NCBI GenBank assembly: GCA_020073105.1
Contig: JAIQFW010000059.1
Span: forward strand, 1 to 49,730
DNA: 49,730 nucleotides
Direction of reading: 5' to 3'
Source: Terriglobia bacterium
Lineage (GTDB): Bacteria; Acidobacteriota; Terriglobia; Terriglobales; Acidobacteriaceae
In this document: piece by piece, positions 8,877 to 16,266 of the stretch
How positions within the stretch are numbered: the first letter of the stretch is position 1
How the letters are laid out: each line of letters starts with the position of its first letter
Position numbers and translations under genes: made by a program
The notes under the pieces: model-generated
What the model was told of the DNA's origin: nothing
Seen by the model: the letters and a program-made list of their open reading frames with translations, nothing else
Database searches by the model: none

Positions 8877-9737
8877 GTGCCCGTTCTGCATAACCTGCGC
8901 ATCACGCTGGAGATGATCAAGTGGGAGCACTCCGTGTTTGTGCTTCCGTTCGCGCTCTGCGGCGCCATGCTCGCCGCCAACGGCCTGCCCAACGCACGCG
9001 TCTTGGTCTGGATCATCGTTGCCATGGTCGCAGCGCGGTCGGCAGCCATGGCCTTCAACCGCCTCGCGGACGCCGCGACTGACGCCGCCAACCCCCGCAC
9101 CCAGACGCGGGCCTTGCCGACGGGTACGCTAACTCCAGCATTCGTCGCGACCTTTGTCTGTGTCTCTTGCGCCGTTTTTGTCTTTGCGGCCTCGCAGCTT
9201 AACCGTTTGTCGCTGCTGCTTTCACCGGTGGCGCTGGCCGTCCTTCTCCTTTATTCCTACACCAAGCGGTTTACCCGGTGGTCGCATCTGGTGCTGGGAT
9301 TCGCCATGGGCATGGCGCCGTCGGCGGCATGGATTGCGGTGCGCGGATCGCTGGATCCACGAATCCTTCTGCTCACTGCGGCAGTTACTTTCTGGGGCGG
9401 AGGCTTCGATGTGCTCTATGCCTGCCAGGACTACGACTTTGACCGGCAGAGCGGCTTGCACTCCATCCCGCGCTATTTCGGGATCGGCAAGTCGCTGTGG
9501 ATCGCGCGGGTCTTCCATATGACTATGCTGTTGCTGCTGGTGAGCTTGATTGTCGTTTTCGGGCTAGGGAAACTGGCGATTGCAGGAGTTGTTGTCGTGG
9601 CATTGCTGCTGGCTTACGAACATTCCCTGGTCTCGCCGCATGACCTCTCCAAACTCAACGCGGCGTTCTTTACCATGAATGGCGTGATCTCGGTGGTGTT
9701 CTTTATGTTTGTTGTAGGGGATTTGCTGTTGCGTTAG
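8877..9737 (+). CDS. mqnP: UbiA-family prenyltransferase, probable MqnP of the futalosine menaquinone pathway
   Basis: 286 residues with eight or so hydrophobic segments. UbiA enzymes attach a polyprenyl chain to an aromatic acceptor in the inner membrane. Both Asp-rich motifs are visible: NRLADAATDAANPRT (Asn61, Asp65, Asp69) and FDVLYACQDYDFDRQ (Asp178, Asp185, Asp189). The N-terminal ITLEMIKWEHSVFVLPFA matches the subgroup found with futalosine-pathway genes. mqnE lies 770 bp downstream, which supports MqnP (decarboxylating prenylation of 1,4-dihydroxy-6-naphthoate) over UbiA proper. The start is GTG at 8877; ATG at 8913 is less likely because it would cut into the conserved N-terminus. 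Confidence 0.82.
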   Translation: MPVLHNLRITLEMIKWEHSVFVLPFALCGAMLAANGLPNARVLVWIIVAMVAARSAAMAFNRLADAATDAANPRTQTRALPTGTLTPAFVATFVCVSCAVFVFAASQLNRLSLLLSPVALAVLLLYSYTKRFTRWSHLVLGFAMGMAPSAAWIAVRGSLDPRILLLTAAVTFWGGGFDVLYACQDYDFDRQSGLHSIPRYFGIGKSLWIARVFHMTMLLLLVSLIVVFGLGKLAIAGVVVVALLLAYEHSLVSPHDLSKLNAAFFTMNGVISVVFFMFVVGDLLLR

Positions 9738-9777
9738 CACCAATCTGTGCCTAGCTTGGTTGTTCAACTGAGATGAG

Positions 9778-10083
9778 TCACTGCGAAAAGCGGCGACGCA
9801 GGAAAGCGGGAATGTCGCGTGCGCCCTGCGTTACCGCCACAATTTCTACCGGCAGGGTTGTGATCCGATAGATGACAAGGTAGGCGCCGACGGGCCAGAA
9901 CAGAACTGGGTAAGCAGTCAGGTCATCACGCTTGTGCCCGATGCCGGGCGTTTCAGCAATTGCGTCAAACGCATCGAACAGCCTACCTATCCACTGGTCG
10001 GCGGCGTCAACACTGTCCTCGGCGATGTATTCCCAGATGTCATCCAGGTCGCGATCGGCGTCATCGCTGAGGACAAACTGCAT
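9778..10083 (-). CDS. parE: ParE/RelE-family toxin
   Basis: 101 residues from the ATG at 10083, which overlaps the ParD stop as TGATG; a GTG one codon upstream is possible. The fold signature is FVLSDDADRDLDDIWEYIAE at the N-terminus and the later GIGHKRDDL, VLFWPVGAYLVIYR and IEIVAVTQGARD-like strands, as in ParE gyrase-targeting toxins. The family inhibits DNA gyrase; the target is inferred. It is translated from the same mRNA as parD and lies between mqnP and mqnE on the opposite strand, so it looks inserted into that locus. Confidence 0.88.
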   Translation of the reverse strand: MQFVLSDDADRDLDDIWEYIAEDSVDAADQWIGRLFDAFDAIAETPGIGHKRDDLTAYPVLFWPVGAYLVIYRITTLPVEIVAVTQGARDIPAFLRRRFSQ

Positions 10084-10349
10084 CACGCCTTGGCCTTCCG
10101 GTACTGCTCGGACTTACGCTTGAGCCGGGCGCGGGCATCCGCCGGGGAGACGTGCTGGCCACGATCAAGCGCATCGAGACGGCGGCCGAGCTCCTGGTTG
10201 AACCCGGCAATCTGGAGCGCGCGCGCACGGTCATGCTCTTCAAGCAGCCGGAGCGCTTCCCTGACTACTTCGCTTGCGGAGTTGTAGCGTCCTGATTCCA
10301 CCTTGGCGCTCACGAATTTCTCAAGTTCGTCGGTAAGAGAGACGTTCAT
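10083..10349 (-). CDS. parD: ParD-family ribbon-helix-helix antitoxin
   Basis: 88 residues from the ATG at 10349 (MNVSLTDELEKFV), with AAGGAG 8 bases upstream. The N-terminal half is a standard RHH DNA-binding domain: NVSLTDELEKFVSAKVESG followed by YNSASEVVREALRLLEE. The basic C-terminal tail (ARLKRKSEQYRKAKA) is the usual toxin-binding region. It is expected to neutralise ParE and repress its own promoter. Confidence 0.9.
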   Translation of the reverse strand: MNVSLTDELEKFVSAKVESGRYNSASEVVREALRLLEEHDRARALQIAGFNQELGRRLDALDRGQHVSPADARARLKRKSEQYRKAKA

Positions 10350-10369
10350 GGGGCATGCTCCTTGTCCTA

Positions 10370-10404
10370 ACTTTAGTGGTGATAACAAGGATTGTCAATC
10401 CTTG
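10370..10404 (-). promoter_or_regulatory. parDE promoter with overlapping operator palindrome
   Basis: On the minus strand a consensus -35 TTGACA (10398-10393), a 17-base spacer and a -10 TAAAGT (10375-10370) lie 20 bases before the parD ATG. A perfect inverted repeat CAAGGATT-GTC-AATCCTTG (10386-10404) covers the -35 box. This is the layout expected for autorepression by the ParD RHH domain. Confidence 0.75.
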
Positions 10405-10506
10405 GCATAACATTGCCCGGCACCAGATGAATGGACAAAACCCGGCCACACTTTGGGGGAAGTCGCTTGTGACTTCTTCCACTTTGGTGCGGTATCATCG
10501 AATGCA

Positions 10507-11637
10507 ATGCCGAACGTGCATCCTTTTCACAGCGACGACCCGCGCTTGCGGCCGATTTATGACCGCCTGCTTGCCGGGGAACGCCTGAGCCCGGACGATG
10601 CTCTCGCCCTGTACCGCACCGGCGACCTTTTGGCCGTCGGCTGGATGGCAAATTACGTCCGCGAGCGCATGCACGGCGACAAGACTTACTTCAACGTCAA
10701 TCGCCACCTCAATCCCACCAACGTATGCGTTGCCGCTTGCCGTCTCTGTGCCTTTGGCCGCAAGAAAGACACCCCGGGCGCTTATACCATGGCGTTGGAA
10801 GAAGCATTCGAGACCGCGGCTTCGGGTTACAGTGAAACCGTCACCGAATTTCACATCGTCGGCGGACTGCACCCCGACCTGCCGTTCCAGTATTTTCTTG
10901 ATCTCATCTCCGGCCTGAAGCAACGATTCCCGCATGTCCATCTGAAGGCCTTCACTATGGTCGAGGTCGCTTACCTTGCGAAGCGCGCCAAGCTTTCGAT
11001 TCGCAAGACCCTCGAACAATTGAAAGACGCCGGAGTGGACTCGCTTCCCGGTGGCGGGGCAGAGATCTTTGCCGACCGCGTGCGGCACATCATTTGTGAC
11101 CACAAGATTGATGGCGACCAGTGGCTGGAAACCGCCAAGCTCGCCCATCAGATCGGGCTGAAATCGAATGCCACGATGCTGTACGGCCACGTCGAGAATG
11201 ACGAAGACCGGGTGGACCATCTACTGAAGCTGCGTACTCTGCAGGATGAAACCCACGGCTTTCAGACCTTCATTCCCCTGGCCTTCCATCCCGATAACAC
11301 GCCGCTGCAGCATCTGCCGAAAACCACTGGCATGCTCGACATCAAGCAGATCGCAGTCAGCCGCCTGGTGCTCGATAATTTCCCGCACATCAAAGCTTAC
11401 TGGCAGATGATGACCTCCAAGATCGCCCAGATCGCCCTGCGCTTTGGCGCCGATGACATTGACGGGACGGTAATTGAAGAGAAAATCTACCACGATGCCG
11501 GCGCCACCACCCCCCAAGGCATGCACCGGGAAGAACTGGTTCGCCTGATCCGTGAAGCCGGGCGTGAGCCCATCGAGCGCGACACCCTCTATCGGCCGGT
11601 GACCAGGACGGAGACGTCGGTCACGGTGGCGGTGTGA
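10507..11637 (+). CDS. mqnE: Aminofutalosine synthase, radical SAM enzyme of menaquinone biosynthesis
   Basis: 376 residues from the ATG at 10507 (MPNVHPFHSD). Adds the chorismate-derived enol ether to adenosine-derived chemistry to give 6-amino-6-deoxyfutalosine. The radical-SAM cluster motif is C74-x3-C78-x2-C81 in TNVCVAACRLCAF. Further family landmarks are FHIVGGLHPDLPF, LKAFTMVEV, DSLPGGGAEIF and GADDIDGT-EEKI. LPGGGAEIF and the C-terminal length favour MqnE over the related MqnC. The futalosine route to menaquinone is thus likely. The Shine-Dalgarno match is weak. Confidence 0.92.
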   Translation: MPNVHPFHSDDPRLRPIYDRLLAGERLSPDDALALYRTGDLLAVGWMANYVRERMHGDKTYFNVNRHLNPTNVCVAACRLCAFGRKKDTPGAYTMALEEAFETAASGYSETVTEFHIVGGLHPDLPFQYFLDLISGLKQRFPHVHLKAFTMVEVAYLAKRAKLSIRKTLEQLKDAGVDSLPGGGAEIFADRVRHIICDHKIDGDQWLETAKLAHQIGLKSNATMLYGHVENDEDRVDHLLKLRTLQDETHGFQTFIPLAFHPDNTPLQHLPKTTGMLDIKQIAVSRLVLDNFPHIKAYWQMMTSKIAQIALRFGADDIDGTVIEEKIYHDAGATTPQGMHREELVRLIREAGREPIERDTLYRPVTRTETSVTVAV

Positions 11638-11848
11638 CTCGCGACTGGCTTGCGGGCAGGAGTAAAACCACGGGAAGTGGTTGTGCGCAAGGGCATACAT
11701 CACAGTCGCCTGCTTCAAAGTACCCAAGGCAGCCGAAACCGTTGTCCCTGCCGGAATTTGCGTTTGTCCGTTTCCCGCGGGTGTAGAATCGGCTTGTAAG
11801 GAACCGGAAATCTTTCATGGGATCTGCTCCCGTGGTCCGAGGCCTGGC

Positions 11849-12832
11849 ATGAACGTCCACTTTAGCTACAAGGACTGCAAGACTCCTGACGTCGAGAAAG
11901 AAATCAACCACCTCATTGAGAAGCTACGCAAGCGCTTGCAGGTCTTTCGCCCGGACCTGGTGCACCTGCGGGGCGGAATTGAGCAAAACTCGCCCCGCGA
12001 GGGGACGACGGTTTCGCTGAATCTGCGGTTACCCTCGGGGCAAATGGCGGTGCAGAAGTCGGCCCCCACTGCTTCCGCAGCGGTGAAAGCGGCTTGCGAT
12101 GAACTGCTGCAGCAGATTGGCAAGCACAAAGACCTGTTGCGCAGCACCCACAAATGGTCGCGGCGCCGGGTGGCGGGTTTCCGCCCGGAATCGCAGGTGC
12201 CTTTTGAGGAGACGGTGGCTGCGATCCAGGTACCGATGGCTTCATCCGACGACATTCGCTCCTATGTCAACGCCAATCTTGCCCGTCTGGAGCGCTTCGT
12301 GGAACGGGAGTTGTATTTCCGGGAGACCGCCGACGAGATGCCCCCTGACTCCGTAACCAAGGAGGAGGTCGTCGACGCGAAGACGGGTCGGCTGGCGATG
12401 CGCGCTATCGACGATCTTTCCCAGAACACGGAGGAGAGCACGTCGTCGGTTCACCTGGAGGACTCGGCGCGGCGGCGGAATGTGCGCGGCAGTGACGAGG
12501 CTGAACTGCAGTTCCACCAGCCTGACGAAACCTTGACGGGGGAGAGTGTGATCGCGGACCGGCGTACCGCTACGCCTGAAGACATTGCCTCCTCCGATGA
12601 AATGATCGCGCTGGTGCAGTTTGCGCTGAATGGTGCCAGCCGCCACGACCGGGAGTCGTTCATCTTGCACGCGGTGGAAGGCTTTTCGGTGGACGAGATC
12701 GCCGCCATCACTGACCGCCCACCGGAGGAGGTGCGGTCTTCAATTGCCAGCGCACGGAAGCACGTACGTAGCTCCGTCCCCATCGCTGGCCGATTCAAAG
12801 ACAAACTGCTGGGAGTGTCCACGACCGACTGA
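11849..12832 (+). CDS. HPF/RaiA-type ribosome-associated domain fused to a sigma-70-like region
   Basis: 327 residues from the ATG at 11849; an AGG lies 7 bases upstream. Residues 1-105 resemble HPF/RaiA/S30AE hibernation factors: a beta-alpha-beta start, VHLRGGIEQNSPREGTTVSLNLRLPSG as two strands (quoted here only in outline), then the helix AAVKAACDELLQQIGKH and a basic segment KWSRRR. Residues 133-180 (LARLERFVERELYFRE, KEEVVD) look like a degenerate sigma region-2-like helix bundle. Residues 246-311 are a sigma region-4 HTH: FALNGASRHDRESFILHAVE, then FSVDEIAAITDRPPEEVR, ending SARKHVRSS. A baeRF gene follows 33 bp downstream, so they are probably one operon. It may link ribosome dormancy to transcription; that is inference. 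Confidence 0.8.
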   Translation: MNVHFSYKDCKTPDVEKEINHLIEKLRKRLQVFRPDLVHLRGGIEQNSPREGTTVSLNLRLPSGQMAVQKSAPTASAAVKAACDELLQQIGKHKDLLRSTHKWSRRRVAGFRPESQVPFEETVAAIQVPMASSDDIRSYVNANLARLERFVERELYFRETADEMPPDSVTKEEVVDAKTGRLAMRAIDDLSQNTEESTSSVHLEDSARRRNVRGSDEAELQFHQPDETLTGESVIADRRTATPEDIASSDEMIALVQFALNGASRHDRESFILHAVEGFSVDEIAAITDRPPEEVRSSIASARKHVRSSVPIAGRFKDKLLGVSTTD

Positions 12833-12865
12833 ACGAGCATCTAACCGCACTCAGGAGAGATCGTG

Positions 12866-14047
12866 ATGATTACACGCGAAGATATCCGTGAGCTGGCCCA
12901 ATTCCAAAGCAACGGGGACAAAAATTGCGCACTCAGTTTCTATTTCGAACCGGCTACGCCCCAGAACAAGTCGCATCGCGCCGAGACTATTCTCGTCAAA
13001 GAGCTTGTCCGGAATGCGGCCAGGGAAGCCGAAAAGATCGGTAGAAATGGATACGCCCGGGCTGATCTGGACCGCATTCTGGCCTTGGCGGAAAATTTGC
13101 ATGGTAACCAGGCCCGTGCGAAAGCTGTGTTCGCTTGTGGCGCCCGCAATTTCTGGCGAGAGTTTGACTTGCCGGCGCAGTTGCCGGTGACGCAACTGTT
13201 CGTAAACCAACGCTTCCACCTGAAGCCCTTGGCTGTGCTCCTGGGTGCGCAACCGAGACTGTGGGTGGCGCTTGTCGATCGCCAGAAGGCACGCTTCTTC
13301 GAGCTTCGCCTGGATGAGCTGAACGAGCGCGAGGGGCTATTCCGGACCCCGCCAGCTCGCCAGGGCCGCAGCGATGGATTCGCTGGCTACGACGGTGGCC
13401 ATGCGCAACGCCGGGTCAACGATGACGTCCTGCATCACTTCAAAGATGTAGCCGGGCACCTGCAGAACGCCCTGGAGAAGGGCTTCTTTGAGAAACTGAT
13501 TATTGGCTGCCACGATACCCCCTGGCATGAACTCGAGTCGCTGTTACACCCATACGTCAGGAAGAGGCTACTAGGCCGCTTTTCGGCGGATGTGGGCAAG
13601 ATGACCAATGACCACATTCGGGAGCAAGCCGGCCAGGTTTTGCACGAAGCGCTCGACCGGCGCCGGCACGAGCTGGTGAAGGAAGTCCTGGACCAGGCAA
13701 AGAGCAACAGCCGGGGCGTGACCGGGTTGCGCCGGGTACTGCGGTCGCTCGAATTGGGTGAGGTGCAAACACTGCTAATCGGGGAAAACTTTTCTCACGC
13801 CGCGGTCGAATGTACAGGCTGCGGCCACCTCGACGGGCACCTGGTCCGGCATTGTCCCGCCTGCGGGCGTGAGACCCGGGAAGTGGCGGATGTTTGTGAC
13901 ACGATCATTCCAGTGGCCATCCGCCGCGATATCGAATTGTTCTACGTGAAAGATGATCCCGAGTTCGATTCTGCCGGAAACATCGCGGCGCTGCTGCGGT
14001 TCCGCGCGGACCAAAGTAAGGGAAACGTCTCGTCGGCCGTCTCGTAG
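12866..14047 (+). CDS. Bacterial archaeo-eukaryotic release-factor-like protein (baeRF family; Balon/Pelota/eRF1 relative)
   Basis: 393 residues; AGGAG lies 8 bases before the ATG (GTG at 12863 is also possible). The C-terminal third matches domain 3 of aRF1/Pelota: LRRVLRSLELGEVQTLLIG, a zinc ribbon with Cys316, Cys319, Cys330 and Cys333, and GNIAALLRF in place of the eRF1 GGIGAILRY. The central domain (about 130-270) has AGYDGGHAQRRVNDD, where the release-factor GGQ is GGH (177-179); the peptidyl-tRNA-hydrolysing Gln is therefore missing. Proteins of this superfamily include the hibernation factor Balon. Its position after an HPF-domain gene supports a role on stalled or dormant ribosomes. 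Exact baeRF subfamily not determined. Confidence 0.8.
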   Translation: MITREDIRELAQFQSNGDKNCALSFYFEPATPQNKSHRAETILVKELVRNAAREAEKIGRNGYARADLDRILALAENLHGNQARAKAVFACGARNFWREFDLPAQLPVTQLFVNQRFHLKPLAVLLGAQPRLWVALVDRQKARFFELRLDELNEREGLFRTPPARQGRSDGFAGYDGGHAQRRVNDDVLHHFKDVAGHLQNALEKGFFEKLIIGCHDTPWHELESLLHPYVRKRLLGRFSADVGKMTNDHIREQAGQVLHEALDRRRHELVKEVLDQAKSNSRGVTGLRRVLRSLELGEVQTLLIGENFSHAAVECTGCGHLDGHLVRHCPACGRETREVADVCDTIIPVAIRRDIELFYVKDDPEFDSAGNIAALLRFRADQSKGNVSSAVS

Positions 14048-14193
14048 GAATGACAACCGGGAACTGACCACTGACAACTGGTTGTCTATCCCCTGTGCCG
14101 CCGCTGTGGCGGGTCGTGCCGGTTCGGATGCAGTTAGCTCCGGCGTGATATTCTGTCGCACGCTTCGCAAGCCAGAGTTTCGCCGGAGGCAAG

Positions 14194-15420
14194 ATGACCA
14201 TCTCACGCCGCGACTTTTTGGGCACCGCGGTTGCAGGTTCGCTATCGCTGGGACTACTCGATTCCAAGGGCAATGGGCAGGAGTCCAAAAAGAACGAGGC
14301 TGTTCCCTCCGGCAAACGCCCCATCATCATTTGCGCGCACAACGGTTACAACTATCTCGACGACGCTTACCCCTTTCTCGCCGCTGGCGGCGACACCCTC
14401 GATGCAGCCCTGAAGGTCGTAAAGGGCCCGGAGGACGACCCCAATGACACCAGCGTCGGGCTCGGTGGCCTACCCAACGAAGAGGGCGTGGTGGAATTGG
14501 ACGCGTGCTGCATGCATGGACCGACGCGGCGCGCCGGCTCGGTCGGCGGTGTGCGCAACATTAAGAATGTGTCTCAGGTGGCGAAGGCGGTTATGAATCA
14601 CACCGGCCATGTGATGCTGGTCGGGGAAGGTGCGGAGCGGTTCGCCGTAGCGCAGGGATTTCCGAGGGAGAATTTGCTCACGGAGCACTCGCGAAAGATC
14701 TGGCTGCTGTGGAAGGAGTATCACTCGACGGGAGACTGGTGGGGGCCGGGTTTGGCCGACCCGCACTGGCAGCCGCCCAGGGAAAAGCCGCAGGTGGGCC
14801 TGTGGCAGGAGCGTTACCGGCGATTGGACGAAATCGCCGCCAACCTTGGCATTGCGCCCGAGTTCCGTAACGAAGCCGTGCACAAAGTCTTGTTTCCCCC
14901 CACTGGGACGATTCACTGTTCAGCGCTCAACGACAAGGGCGAGATCTCGGGCTGCACCACCACCAGCGGTCTGGCCTACAAGCTTCCGGGACGATTAGGC
15001 GACTCGCCGATCATCGGTGCCGGCTGCTACACCGACCAGGACGTGGGCTCGGTGGGCGCGACCGGCAGCGGGGAAGAGAACATCAAGGTGGCGGGCGCGC
15101 ACACCATCGTCGAGAACATGCGGCGCGGTACGTCTCCGCAGGACGCCGGCATGGACGCGCTCAAGCGCATCGCGCGGAACTACAACAATGACATGAAGAA
15201 GCTGCAGTTCGTGGACATGGTCTATTACATTCTGCGCAAAGACGGTGCGTACGCAGGCGTTTCGTTGTGGGATAGCTACGAGGCTTCCAAGCCGCACACC
15301 ATCGCAGTTCACGACGGCACCAAACGCCAGGAGAAAACCGTCGCGTTGTTCCAGGGTGCTTCGCGGGACTTTCCTCCAGACCCGAAAGTTCCCGCCGAGG
15401 TGATGAAGGAATTCAAGTAG
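14194..15420 (+). CDS. Tat-exported N4-(beta-N-acetylglucosaminyl)-L-asparaginase / isoaspartyl peptidase-type Ntn hydrolase
   Basis: 408 residues. The N-terminus carries a twin-arginine signal (SRRDFLGTAVAGSLSLGLL). The family makes an inactive precursor that cuts itself before a threonine which then acts as nucleophile; here that is Thr239 in TGTIHCSAL, followed by CTTTSGLAYKLPGRLGDSPI and GAGCYTDQDVG, the substrate pocket signature. The residue before the nucleophile is Gly rather than the Asp of Flavobacterium glycosylasparaginase. The enzyme would cleave asparagine-linked amides in the periplasm. The gene stands alone. Confidence 0.9.
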   Translation: MTISRRDFLGTAVAGSLSLGLLDSKGNGQESKKNEAVPSGKRPIIICAHNGYNYLDDAYPFLAAGGDTLDAALKVVKGPEDDPNDTSVGLGGLPNEEGVVELDACCMHGPTRRAGSVGGVRNIKNVSQVAKAVMNHTGHVMLVGEGAERFAVAQGFPRENLLTEHSRKIWLLWKEYHSTGDWWGPGLADPHWQPPREKPQVGLWQERYRRLDEIAANLGIAPEFRNEAVHKVLFPPTGTIHCSALNDKGEISGCTTTSGLAYKLPGRLGDSPIIGAGCYTDQDVGSVGATGSGEENIKVAGAHTIVENMRRGTSPQDAGMDALKRIARNYNNDMKKLQFVDMVYYILRKDGAYAGVSLWDSYEASKPHTIAVHDGTKRQEKTVALFQGASRDFPPDPKVPAEVMKEFK

Positions 15421-15540
15421 AGCGATGAAGCACGGGCGTCCCGCCGTCGAGGGAAGCAGGGAGTTCGATTTGGACTGCCTGTTTTCCCTGCTCGAGAAAT
15501 AGACGAATGGGGGGATGGATTTCGACACGGAGGCGGTAGC

Positions 15541-15569
15541 TTGCGGAGTGCACGATAATCGTGTACACT
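15541..15569 (+). promoter_or_regulatory. vapBC promoter and operator palindrome
   Basis: TTGCGG (15541-15546), a 17-base spacer and TACACT (15564-15569) form a recognisable promoter. The spacer contains the inverted repeat CACGAT-A-ATCGTG (15551-15563), extending imperfectly to 15548-15566. The vapB ATG is only 8 bases after the -10 box, so the transcript would have a leader of about 0-2 bases. Confidence 0.6.
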
Positions 15570-15577
15570 ATTACAGT

Positions 15578-15796
15578 ATGAAGAACGTCACCTTGAGTGC
15601 CGACGAATCCTTGATCGAGCAAGCCCGCCTAGTAGCCCGCTCACAGCACAAGACGCTGAACGCGGCCTTTCGGGAATGGCTGGAGCAGTACGCAGCGCAA
15701 GCCGGCGGCGGGGCGGCAGTGGACGCGCTGATGCGCCGCCTCAAGCACGTGCGTTCCTCCGGCCCCTATACCCGAGACGAGATGAATGAGCGGTAG
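15578..15796 (+). CDS. vapB: VapB-type antitoxin
   Basis: 72 residues from the ATG at 15578 (MKNVTLSADESLIEQAR). The N-terminal NVTLSADESLIEQARLVAR is a ribbon-helix-helix-like start, and the C-terminal part (LMRRLKHVRSSGPYTRDEM) is the toxin-binding tail. The upstream in-frame codons would translate the operator palindrome, so they are not used. No Shine-Dalgarno sequence precedes the ATG. It overlaps vapC by 11 bp. Confidence 0.85.
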   Translation: MKNVTLSADESLIEQARLVARSQHKTLNAAFREWLEQYAAQAGGGAAVDALMRRLKHVRSSGPYTRDEMNER

Positions 15797-16208
15797 ATTC
15801 TTCCTCGATACCAATATCTTTGTTTATGCCTTCGACGCAAGCGCGCCGGCCAAGGCAAAGAAGGCCGCGCACTTAGTCAGGCAGGCCGCAGACACGGGGC
15901 AGGGAATCGTCAGCTATCAGGTGGTGCAGGAGTTCTTCAACGTTGCCTTTCGGCGGTTCGCACACCCGATGAATTTGGCCGAGGCGGAGCAATATCTGAT
16001 TACGGTGTTCCGGCCTCTACTGGCGGTCCACTCCTCCCCATCCCTTTACGTGGAGGCATTGCGGATTCTTGGGAAACACAGGTTGTCCTGGTACGACTCG
16101 TTGATCGTTGCCGCCGCTCTGGAAGGCCGGTGCGACACGCTTTACAGCGAAAACTTGCAGCATGGGCGGGAGATCGAAGAGGTGAAGATTGAGAACCCAT
16201 TTCTGTAG
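15786..16208 (+). CDS. vapC: VapC-type PIN-domain ribonuclease toxin
   Basis: 140 residues. PIN-domain RNases cut tRNA or rRNA with a four-acid metal site; the expected residues are visible: FFLDTNIFVYAFD (Asp near position 8), VQEFFNV (Glu), LSWYDSLIVAAAL (Asp) and the C-terminal TLYSENLQHG (Glu/Asp position). Translation is coupled to vapB by an 11-bp overlap. Convergent with glpX. Confidence 0.92.
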   Translation: MSGRFFLDTNIFVYAFDASAPAKAKKAAHLVRQAADTGQGIVSYQVVQEFFNVAFRRFAHPMNLAEAEQYLITVFRPLLAVHSSPSLYVEALRILGKHRLSWYDSLIVAAALEGRCDTLYSENLQHGREIEEVKIENPFL

Positions 16209-16266
16209 CTGGAATGCAAACTGGCGAGTCCCGGTTCGAGATCTCGCCAACGATCAACGACTGTTC

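Noticed and set aside
16222-16249. TGGCGAG/CTCGCCA inverted repeat between vapC and glpX as a terminator.
   Set aside because: Only 7 bp with a 14-base loop and no T-run on either strand.
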